DNA of 64,000 bases from Candidatus Rhodoferax mariagerensis (GTDB lineage: Bacteria > Pseudomonadota > Gammaproteobacteria > Burkholderiales > Burkholderiaceae_C): assembly GCA_016719055.1 (NCBI GenBank), contig JADKAW010000004.1:124001-188000 (forward strand). Reading direction: 5' to 3'. Position numbers and translations under genes: made by a program. The notes under the pieces were generated by a model. That model was not told where the DNA came from and did no database searches. It saw nothing but the letters and a program-made list of their open reading frames with translations. How positions within the stretch are numbered: position 1 is the first letter of the stretch; the number at the start of each line of letters is the position of its first letter. Shown piece by piece: positions 1 through 8,278 of the stretch.

Positions 1-362
1 ACAGAAATCTTGGATTTACCCGCTTTGGGTTGGCTCGAAGCGCCGACACAAACCCTCCAAAGGTTGCTTTCCATGCCAAACTGGGAATCCAGCAACATTT
101 GCCAACAAGGTTCCAGCTATTGGCACTGGAGACCAAAATGTCGCCTTCTTGCAAAATCTGCTCTGACCTGCGGACAAAAGTTTCGGTTACGCCCCAAACA
201 TCAGAACAATCAAAGGGAGTCCTGAATGTTCTTCGTTCGCATACATGCAACTGTCCTGGGCGTGCCGACAGCCGTTACATCGTCCGGCTTGAAATTGATG
301 CCGCGCAAGTACTGTGCAATGTCACCCAACTCTCGTAGCTTGCGGTAGTCAACCCACTGCCC
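1..362 (-). pseudogene. hsdS: HsdS (type I restriction specificity subunit) fragment
   Basis: Reading the minus strand from 362 down to the window edge gives a peptide typical of the first target-recognition domain of HsdS: LGDIAQYLRGINFKPDD, then CMRTKNIQDS, then GDILVSSANSWNLVGK. The reading frame changes once, near 212-214, where a run of three A has one base too many. No ATG, GTG or TTG precedes the conserved start in this frame; a stop sits at 363-365. The specificity subunit would direct the HsdM/HsdR complex to its DNA site. Here it is both start-less and frameshifted, so I call a remnant. It lies downstream of hsdM, in the expected order, separated from it by a toxin-antitoxin pair. 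Confidence 0.75.
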
Positions 363-405
363 TCAATCGCAACTCTTCGCCCCAAACCCGGGTTATTGGG
401 GTCAG

Positions 406-608
406 AGTCCTGGACTTGGGGTTTTGCCAAAATTGCCCGGCCGTTGGCCGTCCCTGCGGGTGCTGCGCAGCAATATTGGAATCCGACCCCTGGACTTGGG
501 GTTTTGCCAACCCTGCTTCTGCTGCGTGCGCGGCGGCTGAGCGCAAAAACCCTAGCGCTGCTTTCGTCCGGCCCTGCGGGTGCGGCGCGGGCATATTGGA
601 ATTTGCCC
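406..608. repeat. Degenerate direct duplication
   Basis: Two arms, about 406-482 and 487-606, share the blocks CTGGACTTGGGGTTTTGCCAA, CCCTGCGGGTGC and ATATTGGAAT in the same order. The second arm carries about 40 extra bases in the middle. The stretch has no convincing gene. It sits exactly where the missing 5' end of hsdS should be, so the repeat may have displaced that end. The rest of 609-848 shows nothing I recognise. Confidence 0.55.
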
Positions 609-848
609 TAAAACACCGACACACCACGATGGTGGGCGGGCTGGGCGGCAGGCGTTTTGCGTAGGTGGCGCGGCGCACGCGCAGGCTGAAGGGCGGCCGG
701 GCCCGCCGCCAGCCTGACTGCCTTGTTGCCAGGCGGCGATGACTTGGCTTTGGTAAAATCATGAACCGTGCAAACGGCCCGGAAAAGGCTTCAGTTTGGC
801 TGATGCCAGCGCAAGTAGGACGAGCGCTACAAGTCGATTTAGCTCGCA

Positions 849-1190
849 TCAATCCAGCACACTGTGCAAGCAGTCCAGCACTTCTTGCACCACCGCATCT
901 GGCGCGCGTTCAACCAGCGTGGCCTGGCGCGAGGCCCAGTCCAGGGATTTGATTTGGTGGGCGTGGACTTGACCGTCGGTGCGCAAACCAAAGCCCATCA
1001 GCGATACCAAAAAACCGGCACTGCGGGCAGCGTTGGCAGCACCGCCTGATATGGGGCATACCATGGCCAGCTGAAAGCGTGCATTGAATGCGCGGGGCGA
1101 CACGACCAGACAAAAGTGCTTGCCCTTCATTTCGCGGCCACTTGCTGGGTCAAAGGCCAAATGCAAAATGTCGCCGCGCTCAGGGGTCAC
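849..1190 (-). CDS. MazF/PemK-family toxin
   Basis: A 113-residue protein with the PemK/MazF layout: an N-terminal MTPERGDILHLAFDP (the 'rGDI.....p..G.E' start), SPRAFNA in the second strand, then MVCPISGG and a C-terminal region ending in LDCLHSVLD. Members are ribosome-independent mRNA endoribonucleases held inactive by their antitoxin. Its ATG overlaps the antitoxin stop by four bases, the usual tightly coupled arrangement. It is intact in length and lies between damaged hsdM and hsdS, so it may stabilise this locus. Assignment to ChpB, PemK or MazF cannot be made by eye. Confidence 0.85.
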   Translation of the reverse strand: MTPERGDILHLAFDPASGREMKGKHFCLVVSPRAFNARFQLAMVCPISGGAANAARSAGFLVSLMGFGLRTDGQVHAHQIKSLDWASRQATLVERAPDAVVQEVLDCLHSVLD

Positions 1191-1429
1191 AATTCCGCTC
1201 CGGCAGTGCCCATTTCATCCCACCCGTCGGCACGGCACAGACCCTCTGGTGTGGCGTCCAACAGTTCTGCGAGGCTGCGGCGGCTGCATTCTGGTTTGAT
1301 TTTCAGCTCGTCACCCACAATTTCCAGCGTCAAACGGGCACCTGCATCCAGGTGGTTTTGTTCCACGTAAGCCAAGGGCACAGTCATGATGTACGAACCG
1401 CCAGAGCGGCGCAGTGAGGCATGTAACAT
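1187..1429 (-). CDS. AbrB/MazE-family antitoxin
   Basis: An 80-residue protein with the swapped-hairpin AbrB N-terminus: LHASLRRSGGSYIMTVPLAYVEQ, then LEIVGDELKIKPE. The acidic C-terminal half (LAELLDATPEGL) would wrap the toxin. Such proteins neutralise the toxin and repress the operon. The start at 1429 has a good ribosome site (TTGGAG, five bases upstream). The gene is the first of the pair and has its own promoter just after hsdM. Confidence 0.85.
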   Translation of the reverse strand: MLHASLRRSGGSYIMTVPLAYVEQNHLDAGARLTLEIVGDELKIKPECSRRSLAELLDATPEGLCRADGWDEMGTAGAEL

Positions 1430-1452
1430 GAAAACTCCAAAAGTTTTACAAA

Positions 1453-1481
1453 AGTATAACTTGCGTACCGATCTTCAGCAA
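1453..1481 (-). promoter_or_regulatory. Sigma-70 promoter of the toxin-antitoxin pair
   Basis: On the minus strand TTGCTG (-35, 1476-1481) is followed after 17 bases by TATACT (-10, 1453-1458). Transcription would start near 1446, about 17 bases before the antitoxin ATG. Two CAAAAGT direct repeats (about 1433-1455) overlap the -10 and start and could be the autorepression site. This suggests the pair is transcribed separately from hsdM. Confidence 0.6.
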
Positions 1482-1505
1482 GGCACTCCCTGCTCTTGGT
1501 TAACA

Positions 1506-3076
1506 TCAGTTACCTGTGTCGTCTTGACCCAGCATCCCCTCAAGCGTTTTCATCCCTGCTGCAATCTCCGCTTCCAACATCGCCAGCTTCTTCAAAATCT
1601 CCTTGGGTGGCAGGTGCTCAGTGGCCTCATGCACCACTTCCTTGTAGCGGTTGATAGACAGGTCATAGCCATTGCCAGCAATGTCGGCCTTGGGCACACA
1701 AAAACTCTGTGCTGTGCGGCCACGTTGCCGCTCACTGGCATCCCGTTGCTCCCAACGTTCCAGCACATCGGGCAGGTTGTTCTTCTCATGCTCTGCTTCT
1801 GATAGCTGGCTGCGCCCGTCCTTAAAGGGCTGGAGGCTCAATTTATCATCAGACAGCAGCGGCTGACGCTTGTCGTCCAGACTCCAGCCATCGGCCTTCA
1901 TGTCGTAGAACCACACATGGTCGGTACCACCGGAATTGGTTTTGGTGAACAGCAGAATGGCGGTGGACACGCCAGCGTAGGGTTTGAACGCACCAGAGGG
2001 CAGGGAGATAACCGCGTCCAGCTTCTGTTCTTCCACGATCATGCGGCGCAGTTCCTTGTGGGCGTTGCTGGATCCAAACAGCACACCGTCTGGCACGATG
2101 ACCGCCGCACGGCCACCGGGCTTCAGCAAACGCAGAAACAGCGCCAAAAACAGCAGTTCGGTTTTCTTGGTCTTGACGATAGCCAGCAGGTCTTTGGCGG
2201 TGTTCTCGTAGTCGAGCGAACCAGCAAACGGAGGGTTCGCAAGAATCAGCGAATACTTTTCTTCATCAACCGCTTCGGTCTGCGAAAGGGAGTCCTTGTA
2301 CCGAATGTCCGGGTTGTCCACCCCGTGCAGGGCCATGTTCATGCTGCCAATGCGCAGCATGGTGTTGTCAAAGTCATAGCCGTGGAACATGCAGTGGTGA
2401 AAGTGTTCACGGGCTTGCCAGTCACGCAAGATTTCGGGGTGCTTTTCGCGCAGGTATTCACCGGCTGCCACAAGAAAGCCACAGGTGCCGCTGGCTGGGT
2501 CGCAAATCACATCTTTGGCCGTGGGGGCAGTCAATTCCACCATCAGCTTGATGATGTGCCGGGGCGTGCGGAACTGGCCGTTTTGACCGGCGCTGGCAAT
2601 CTTGCCCAGCATGTACTCGTACAGGTCGCCCTTGGTGTCGCGGTCTTCCATCGGCACGTGGTCCAGCATGTCCACCACCTTGGACAGCAGCGCCGGGGTG
2701 GGGATGGTGAACCGCGCATCCTTCATGTGGTGGGCATAGGTGGAGCCATCACCACCCACATTCCGCAGGAACGGGAACACGTGCTCACCCACTACCGTGT
2801 ACATCTCAGCGGGGGCGTAGTTCTTGAATCGTGACCAGCGCAGGTCGTTGAAGTCCCGGCCCTTGGCATCCTTGCCCTCGGGGAAGATGCGACGCTCCAT
2901 ATGGGTTTGCCCAATCGAGTCGACTTGTTTTCTTCCAGCGTGTGCAGGTCATCCAGACGACGCAAGAACAGCATGTAGGTGATTTGCTCCGTCACCTCCA
3001 GCGGGTTGGAGAGGCCACCTGACCAGAATGAATTCCAGATCGCGTCGATCTGGATGCGAAGTTCGCCTGTGAGCAT
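1506..3076 (-). pseudogene. hsdM: HsdM (type I N6-adenine methyltransferase), frameshifted
   Basis: The product would methylate adenine in the type I recognition site. The N-terminal part (from ATG at 3076, MLTGELRIQIDAIWNSFW) and the catalytic part (1506-2900) lie in different frames. Joining them gives the expected length of about 520 residues. The catalytic part keeps the SAM motif DPASGTCGF and the NPPF motif (ANPPFAGS). The break is at 2899-2902, where an extra AT makes ATAT; without it the reading would be ..LGKP-MERRIFP. Either the gene is inactive or this is a sequencing error. The annotated start at 3106 is ten residues longer and less typical. Confidence 0.85.
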
Positions 3077-3164
3077 GGGGCGTATCCCAGAAATGGTGAA
3101 GCCCAATGGCCGGGAAACGAGGCAAGCTGCCGTAACCCGGCTTGGGCTACCTTTGAAAAGAGGG

Positions 3165-3266
3165 GTTGACGAGCCTTGACCCCGGCACTGGCTCCACAGT
3201 TAGGGCTGCTTGGTTCCCCACCTGACCCGGTTGGCCGCTTTACCATGCGGGAAGGCCCGTCGAGGC
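3165..3266 (-). ncRNA. ffs: Signal recognition particle RNA (4.5S)
   Basis: The minus strand carries the SRP helix-8 core GGTCAGGTGGGGAACCAAGC followed by AGCC. This is the E. coli core with the CC/GG pair around the GGAA tetraloop swapped to GG/CC, a compensatory change. The flanks close a long stem: 3252-3261 pairs with 3168-3177 (AAGGCCCGTC/GACGAGCCTT). The RNA binds Ffh for co-translational membrane targeting. A TACAAT -10 box (3269-3274 on the minus strand) fits a start near 3262. A T-rich run follows the 3' end near 3157-3163. The gene lies head-to-head with dnaX. Confidence 0.85.
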
Positions 3267-3268
3267 GC

Positions 3269-3274
3269 ATTGTA
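3269..3274 (-). promoter_or_regulatory. -10 box of the SRP RNA gene
   Basis: TACAAT on the minus strand lies seven bases before the predicted 5' end of the 4.5S RNA. A TTTTGC / TTGCCA stretch about 14-16 bases further upstream is the best -35 candidate, with less than ideal spacing. Confidence 0.5.
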
Positions 3275-3382
3275 CGGGCATTGTCGATTGGCAAAACACA
3301 TGGTAGACACACCAAGTACGGCAGCAGACCTGCACCCAGGCCAGCCCGCATGGCCCTAGCCCACACCGTAGAATGCCAGCCC

Positions 3383-5368
3383 ATGTCTTACCTTGTGCTT
3401 GCCCGCAAATACCGCCCCCGCAACTTTACCGAAATGGTGGGGCAGGACCATGTGGTGCAAGCCCTGACCAACGCGCTGATCAGCCAGCGCCTGCACCATG
3501 CCTACCTGTTTACCGGCACGCGCGGTGTTGGCAAGACCACGGTGTCGCGCATTTTGGCCAAGTCGCTCAATTGCCAGGGTCCAGATGGTACGGGTGGAAT
3601 CACCGCCACCCCTTGTGGCGTCTGCCAGGCCTGCACTGATATTGATAGCGGCCGGTTTGTCGATTACACCGAGCTGGATGCCGCCTCCAACCGTGGCGTG
3701 GACGAGGTGCAGGCGCTGCTGGAGCAAGCGGTTTACAAGCCGGTGCAGGGCCGCTTCAAGGTGTTCATGATCGACGAGGTGCACATGCTCACCACCACGG
3801 CGTTTAACGCCATGTTGAAAACCCTCGAAGAGCCGCCCGAGTACCTGAAATTTGTTCTGGCCACCACCGACCCGCAGAAGGTACCGGTCACGGTGCTCTC
3901 GCGCTGCCTGCAGTTCAACCTGCGCCCAATGGCACCCGAAACCATTCGTGAGCACCTGCAAAGCGTCTTGCAGACCGAGCAGGTGGCGGCAGATGTGCCT
4001 TCGCTGCGATTGCTGGCACGCGCCGCACGTGGCTCCATGCGCGATGCCTTGAGCCTGACGGATCAGGCCATTGCTTTTGGTTCCGGCGTGCTCGAAGAAG
4101 CCATGGTGCGCCAGATGCTGGGCAGCGTCGACCGTTCCTATGTGTTTCGGCTGCTTCAGGCGCTGGCGAGTGGCGACGGTAAAACCGTGGTGGAAACCTC
4201 GGAAACCCTGCGCCTGAATGGCTTGAGCGCCGCCTCCACCCTGGAGGAAATGAGCGCTGTGCTGCAGCGCATGGCGATGCTGCAAGTGGTGCCCGACATG
4301 GCCCGGGACAACGAGGAGGCTGACCCCGAACACGCCGAGCTTGTCGCCTTGGCGCAGCAAATGCCCGCCGACGAGACGCAGTTGCTCTACAGCATTTGCC
4401 TGCATGGCCGCGCTGAGCTGGGCCTGGCACCCGACGAATACGCAGCCTTGACCATGGTGTTGCTGCGCCTGCTGGCGTTCAAGCCGGTACAAGGTGGAGC
4501 GGCTGAAAAAAAAACACTGAAAGCAGCGCCCCGGCCCGCTGATAGCCAGCCAGCACGGAGTTTGTCGGTACGGCCTGTTGAGCGCTTGCCCGAACGGCAA
4601 GCTGTTCCAGCGTCTGTCGCTCAGCCTGCCAAGCCAACGGCCCCGGTTGTGCCATCCGTGGCACCCGCCGATCGGCAGCTGGATCAGCCCGCGGTCACGG
4701 TGGCCGCCCAGGAATTTGAGTCAAATCAGCCTCTAGCCCCCGTCTTTATTGAGCAGACAGCTACTGAAAGCAGAGCGTCAACCAGTGTGCCTGCAGGTCA
4801 ACGTTTGCCAGTGCTCACCATGACGGGGGCCACGGCTGGCACCACAGGCTTGATGCCAGATCAGGCTCCAGCCCTTTCTGAACAAGCGCAGGGTGCTTCA
4901 AAAATTGAAGCTTTTGCGGTGCGTGTACAGGCTGACTCGGTGCGCGATATGCTGGCTGCTGCAGTGCCGCATGTGATCGAATCCAACCCGGAGGGCGATT
5001 TTTGGTACGCCACGGTTCAGTCTCTGATAGCGGCAGAAGCCATTACCGCCATGGTGCGCGAGCTGGCCCTGCAGTCGCAACTGGTCGCGCGCGATACCGA
5101 CCAGTGGCTGCTGCGGGTGGAGCGCGAGTCGCTCAATCAAAGTGGCAGCCGCGACCGGCTGGCCACGGCGCTGGCTGCCAACGGATACCCGGTGCGTCTG
5201 GTGGCCGAGGTCGGGCGCGTGACCGACAGCCCGGCCAAGCGCAATGCAGCGGCGGCGGCCCAAGCGCAACTGAACGCCGAAAAGATCGTGTTTGACGACC
5301 CATTCGTGCAGTCGATGATGCGCGATTTTGGGGCGAAAATCGTGCCCGGAAGCATCAAGCTCTTGTAA
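3383..5368 (+). CDS. dnaX: DNA polymerase III subunits tau/gamma
   Basis: A 661-residue clamp-loader ATPase. It starts MSYLVLARKYRPRNF, the near-invariant DnaX N-terminus, so the start is 3383 rather than the upstream in-frame ATG at 3176, which overlaps the SRP RNA. It has Walker A GTRGVGKTTVSR, the four-cysteine zinc module (C..C..C near residues 64-80), Walker B DEVHML and sensor SRC. Domain III ends near residue 370, then a long Ala/Pro-rich linker leads to a tau-like C-terminal domain. A dispersed-repeat copy lies in frame in the linker (4717-4775). ybaB and recR follow, the classical order. Confidence 0.97.
   Translation: MSYLVLARKYRPRNFTEMVGQDHVVQALTNALISQRLHHAYLFTGTRGVGKTTVSRILAKSLNCQGPDGTGGITATPCGVCQACTDIDSGRFVDYTELDAASNRGVDEVQALLEQAVYKPVQGRFKVFMIDEVHMLTTTAFNAMLKTLEEPPEYLKFVLATTDPQKVPVTVLSRCLQFNLRPMAPETIREHLQSVLQTEQVAADVPSLRLLARAARGSMRDALSLTDQAIAFGSGVLEEAMVRQMLGSVDRSYVFRLLQALASGDGKTVVETSETLRLNGLSAASTLEEMSAVLQRMAMLQVVPDMARDNEEADPEHAELVALAQQMPADETQLLYSICLHGRAELGLAPDEYAALTMVLLRLLAFKPVQGGAAEKKTLKAAPRPADSQPARSLSVRPVERLPERQAVPASVAQPAKPTAPVVPSVAPADRQLDQPAVTVAAQEFESNQPLAPVFIEQTATESRASTSVPAGQRLPVLTMTGATAGTTGLMPDQAPALSEQAQGASKIEAFAVRVQADSVRDMLAAAVPHVIESNPEGDFWYATVQSLIAAEAITAMVRELALQSQLVARDTDQWLLRVERESLNQSGSRDRLATALAANGYPVRLVAEVGRVTDSPAKRNAAAAAQAQLNAEKIVFDDPFVQSMMRDFGAKIVPGSIKLL
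4717..4775 (+). repeat. Dispersed repeat copy inside dnaX
   Basis: The sequence reads GAGTCAAATCAGCCTCTAGC and continues to AGCTACTGAA, matching the copy at 24470-24530 and those in mutS. It adds about 20 residues (near residues 445-465) to the unstructured linker without breaking the frame. Confidence 0.65.
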
Positions 5369-5436
5369 TGCCAGCGTCGTGGTGCCAGGCCGCTTAGGCA
5401 AACAAATTCTTTCAATTCAACCTCAAAGGAAACCCC

Positions 5437-5769
5437 ATGTTTAACAAAGGACAACTCGCTGGCCTGATGAAGCAGGCGCAGGCGATGCAAGACAACATGA
5501 AAAAGGCCCAGGACGAACTGGGCAATATCGAAGTCAGCGGTGAATCGGGTGCCGGCCTGGTCAAAGTCACCATGACCTGCAAACACGAGGTGCGCCGCGT
5601 CACCATCGACCCCAGCCTGCTGGCCGACGACAAGGACATGCTCGAAGACCTGGTAGCCGCCGCCTTTAACGCCGCCCTGCGCAAGGCCGAAGACGCTTCA
5701 ACCGAAAAAATGGGCAAAATCACCGCCGGCATGCCCGGCCTTCCCGGCGGAATGAAATTCCCCTTCTAA
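5437..5769 (+). CDS. ybaB: YbaB/EbfC nucleoid-associated protein
   Basis: A 110-residue DNA-binding protein beginning MFNKGQLAGLMKQAQAMQDN, with the family pattern GLVKVTMTCKHEVRRVTIDP and C-terminal MPGLPGGMKFPF. It forms dimers that bind DNA and is nearly always found between dnaX and recR, as here. AGGAAA lies upstream at a good distance. Length is normal. The gene is followed directly by the 67-bp tandem repeat. Confidence 0.96.
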   Translation: MFNKGQLAGLMKQAQAMQDNMKKAQDELGNIEVSGESGAGLVKVTMTCKHEVRRVTIDPSLLADDKDMLEDLVAAAFNAALRKAEDASTEKMGKITAGMPGLPGGMKFPF

Positions 5770-5773
5770 TAAC

Positions 5774-6098
5774 ATTGCGGGAAAGACCAGACTACATGAG
5801 CGAAGCGAATGAGGCTGCTCTGTCCCCAACTGATCAGAGAATTGCGGGAAAGACCAGACTACATGAGCGAAGCGAATGAGGCTGCTCTGTCCCCAACTGA
5901 TCAGAGAATTGCGGGAAAGACCAGACTACATGAGCGAAGGGGAGGGGGGTGTTCGTCCCCCCCCCCTTTGGGGGGGGGGGGGGGGGACCCAAGGGGGGGG
6001 GGGGAGGCTGCTCTGTCCCCAACTGATCAGAGAATTGCGGGAAAGACCAGACTACATGAGCGAAGCGAATGAGGCTGCTCTGTCCTCAACTGATCAAA
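5774..6098 (+). repeat. 67-bp tandem repeat with a G/C homopolymer interruption
   Basis: Four copies of a 67-bp unit start at 5774, 5841, 5908 and 6034. Each begins ATTGCGGGAAAGACCAGACT and ends CCAACTGATCAGAGA; the last is cut short just before recR. The first two are identical. The third is split after 31 bases by about 59 bases of almost pure G and C (5939-6003), then resumes. Every unit has an in-frame ATGAGCGAAGCGAATGAG, so short peptides could be read, but they have no ribosome site. The G/C run is probably an assembly fault that may hide more copies. Confidence 0.85.
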
Positions 6099-6102
6099 TG
6101 CA

Positions 6103-6693
6103 ATGCCTGACACCAATGCGCTAGAAGCGCTGATTCAGTCCCTGCGTTGCCTGCCGGGCGTGGGCATCAAGTCAGCGCAGCGCATGGCGTTTCACCTGCT
6201 GCAGCACAACCGCGCTGGCGCACAAACCCTGGCCAAGGCGCTGTTGCAGGCCACTGAGCACATTCAGCATTGCGACCGCTGCCATACCTTTACCGAAGCA
6301 CTGATCTGCGCCACTTGCCTGGACCAGCGCCGGGACGCCAGCAAGCTCTGCGTGGTTGAAACGCCGGCTGACCAGTCGGCGGTGGAGCGCACCGGTGCCT
6401 ACCGGGGTTACTACTTTGTGTTGATGGGCAAGCTTAGTCCGCTGGACGGCATCGGCCCCAAGGACATCGGCTTGAAAAAGCTGTTTGACCGGGCTCTGGA
6501 CGGCTCGGTGCACGAGGTGATTCTGGCCACCAATTTCACCGCCGAGGGTGAGGCTACTGCGCATGTGATCAGTGAGGGGCTCAAATCACGGGGGCTGCAC
6601 CTGACGCGGCTGGCGCGCGGTGTACCGGTAGGCAGCGAGCTTGAGTACGTTGACCTGGGCACCATTGCCCATGCGCTGGTGGACCGGCGATAG
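6103..6693 (+). CDS. recR: Recombination mediator RecR
   Basis: A 196-residue protein with the full RecR layout: helix-hairpin-helix LRCLPGVGIKSAQRMAFHLL, the zinc motif C-x2-C-(x)-C-x2-C (CDRCHTF...CATC), and a Toprim domain (VVETPADQSAVERTG; HEVILATNFTAEGEATAH) ending with the Walker-B-like TRLARGVPVGSELEYVD. With RecF or RecO it loads RecA on SSB-coated gaps. The tandem repeat ends within five bases of the start, so the native leader is replaced by repeat sequence and no clear ribosome site is visible. Confidence 0.96.
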   Translation: MPDTNALEALIQSLRCLPGVGIKSAQRMAFHLLQHNRAGAQTLAKALLQATEHIQHCDRCHTFTEALICATCLDQRRDASKLCVVETPADQSAVERTGAYRGYYFVLMGKLSPLDGIGPKDIGLKKLFDRALDGSVHEVILATNFTAEGEATAHVISEGLKSRGLHLTRLARGVPVGSELEYVDLGTIAHALVDRR

Positions 6694-6718
6694 GGCCAAA
6701 GCCCGGTGCTTGAGTGGT

Positions 6719-8278
6719 TTACTTGCGCACCACGCGCACTGGATTTTTGCCCGCTGCTTTGGATTTGACGGCCGCTGCGGTTTTGGCGGGCACGGCCTTG
6801 TTGCCGGAGCCCGAGCGGACCCTGGCGGTGCGCGTTGACGCTGCCTTGCCGGGCAAAAACAGGCTCACTTTCTGCCCGGGTTTGAAGGCCGCGGTGGCAC
6901 TGACCTGGTTCCATTCAGCCAGCGCCGCTGCACTGACACGGTATTTGGCGGCCAGAGTGGCCACGCTGTCTCTACGGCCAGCCGTCACCACTATTTTTCG
7001 CAACACCACCTCAGGGGCCAGTGACAGCTGCCCGTTGTCGGCCACATGGTTGCTGACATCGGTGTTGATGCCATTGGAGCGCCGTACCAGCAAGGCCGAG
7101 CCCGCCTTGATCAGCATGCCGTTGGGAATCTGGTTGACGGCGCGCAGCTCGGCTTCGCTCATGCCCACGCGTTTGGCCGCATCGGTAGTTTTCAGGGTGC
7201 TGGGGGCGATCCAGGCGGTCCAGCTGGCCAACTGCCCGCCGGTGTAGGCCTCCAGGTTGCTCTGAAACAGCGCGGCGTTGTCCCAAGGCAGCAAAATCTG
7301 CGGCGTGCCGGCGGCCAGCAGCACTGGCTTGTTGGCGGACGGGTTAAGTGCCCGGAAATCTTCCAGTGGTACCTCGGCGAGCTTGGCTGCCACCGCCACA
7401 TCGATATCCCGCGAGATGTCCACGGTCTGGAAATAGGGGTGGTTGGCAATCATGGGCAAATTGGCATTTAGCGCCAAGGGCGTGGCCACAATGTTTTTGA
7501 TGGCCTGCAACTTGGGCACATAAAACTGCGTTTCCATCGGCATTTTGAGGTCGGTGTAAGCTGTGCCCAACCCCAGCTTCTGGTTCTTGGCAATGGCGCG
7601 GCCCACGCTGCCTTCGCCCCAGTTGTAGGCGGCCAGCGCCAGATGCCAGTCGCCAAACATGTCGTACAGTTTTTGCAGATAGTCCAGGGCAGCGCGGGTA
7701 GAGGCCAGCACATCGCGGCGGTCGTCGCGAAACATGTTTTGTTTGAGCTCAAACGTTTTGCCGGTGGCTGGCATGAACTGCCACATGCCAGTGGCCTTGG
7801 CGCTTGACACGGCCTGTGGGTTAAAGGCGCTTTCGATAAACGGCAGCAGGGCCAGCTCGGTCGGCATGTTGCGCCGCTCCAGCTCTTCGACCACATGAAA
7901 CAGGTACTTGCGGCCGCGCTCGGTCATGCGGGTGATGTAGTCAGGCCGGCTGGTGTACCACTGTTCGCGGTCTCGTACCAGGCTGTTGTCAAGGTCAGGC
8001 ATGGCAAAACCACGGCGAATCCGGTCCCAGATGTCCACTGGCGGCGTCACGGCATGAACCGACAGGGCATCGAGCTGCATGGCCGACAGCGGGCGCAGAC
8101 TGCCCACAGGATAGACCGGCGGCTTCAAACCGGGCAGGCTTGGGTCTTGCGAGGTGGTTGAAGGCGCGGGTGCCAAAGAAAACGGATCGGCTGGCTCACC
8201 CGGTTTGACCACCACCGTGCTGGCGCAGCCTGCCAGCCCGACGATCGCAGCCAGCAGGATAAGACGTAATGTGTTCAA
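6719..8278 (-). CDS. mltD: Membrane-bound lytic murein transglycosylase D-like lipoprotein
   Basis: A 519-residue protein with lipobox LAGC near residue 18. A transglycosylase (SLT) domain follows: catalytic glutamate in ALLPFIESAFNP, then SAKATGMWQFMPATG and AAYNWGEGSVGRAI. The C-terminal third has LysM-type peptidoglycan-binding repeats (the GRRDSVATLAAKYRVS segment) and a basic tail. It would cleave peptidoglycan at the outer membrane. It is convergent with recR. Its start overlaps the gloB stop by four bases, so the two are probably one transcript. Confidence 0.93.
   Translation of the reverse strand: MNTLRLILLAAIVGLAGCASTVVVKPGEPADPFSLAPAPSTTSQDPSLPGLKPPVYPVGSLRPLSAMQLDALSVHAVTPPVDIWDRIRRGFAMPDLDNSLVRDREQWYTSRPDYITRMTERGRKYLFHVVEELERRNMPTELALLPFIESAFNPQAVSSAKATGMWQFMPATGKTFELKQNMFRDDRRDVLASTRAALDYLQKLYDMFGDWHLALAAYNWGEGSVGRAIAKNQKLGLGTAYTDLKMPMETQFYVPKLQAIKNIVATPLALNANLPMIANHPYFQTVDISRDIDVAVAAKLAEVPLEDFRALNPSANKPVLLAAGTPQILLPWDNAALFQSNLEAYTGGQLASWTAWIAPSTLKTTDAAKRVGMSEAELRAVNQIPNGMLIKAGSALLVRRSNGINTDVSNHVADNGQLSLAPEVVLRKIVVTAGRRDSVATLAAKYRVSAAALAEWNQVSATAAFKPGQKVSLFLPGKAASTRTARVRSGSGNKAVPAKTAAAVKSKAAGKNPVRVVRK

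Noticed and set aside
349..852. 167-residue minus-strand frame with a repeated HPQGR motif
   Set aside because: The repeated peptide reflects the DNA duplication at 406-608; there is no ribosome site or known family.
1917..2834. 305-residue frame antisense to hsdM
   Set aside because: Shadow frame; the hsdM motifs on the other strand are clear.
3356..4600. 414-residue frame antisense to dnaX
   Set aside because: It is a shadow of dnaX caused by high GC; composition is His/Gln-rich and no family pattern is seen.
5774..6098. CRISPR array
   Set aside because: The 67-bp units are directly adjacent with no unique spacers, so this is a tandem repeat.
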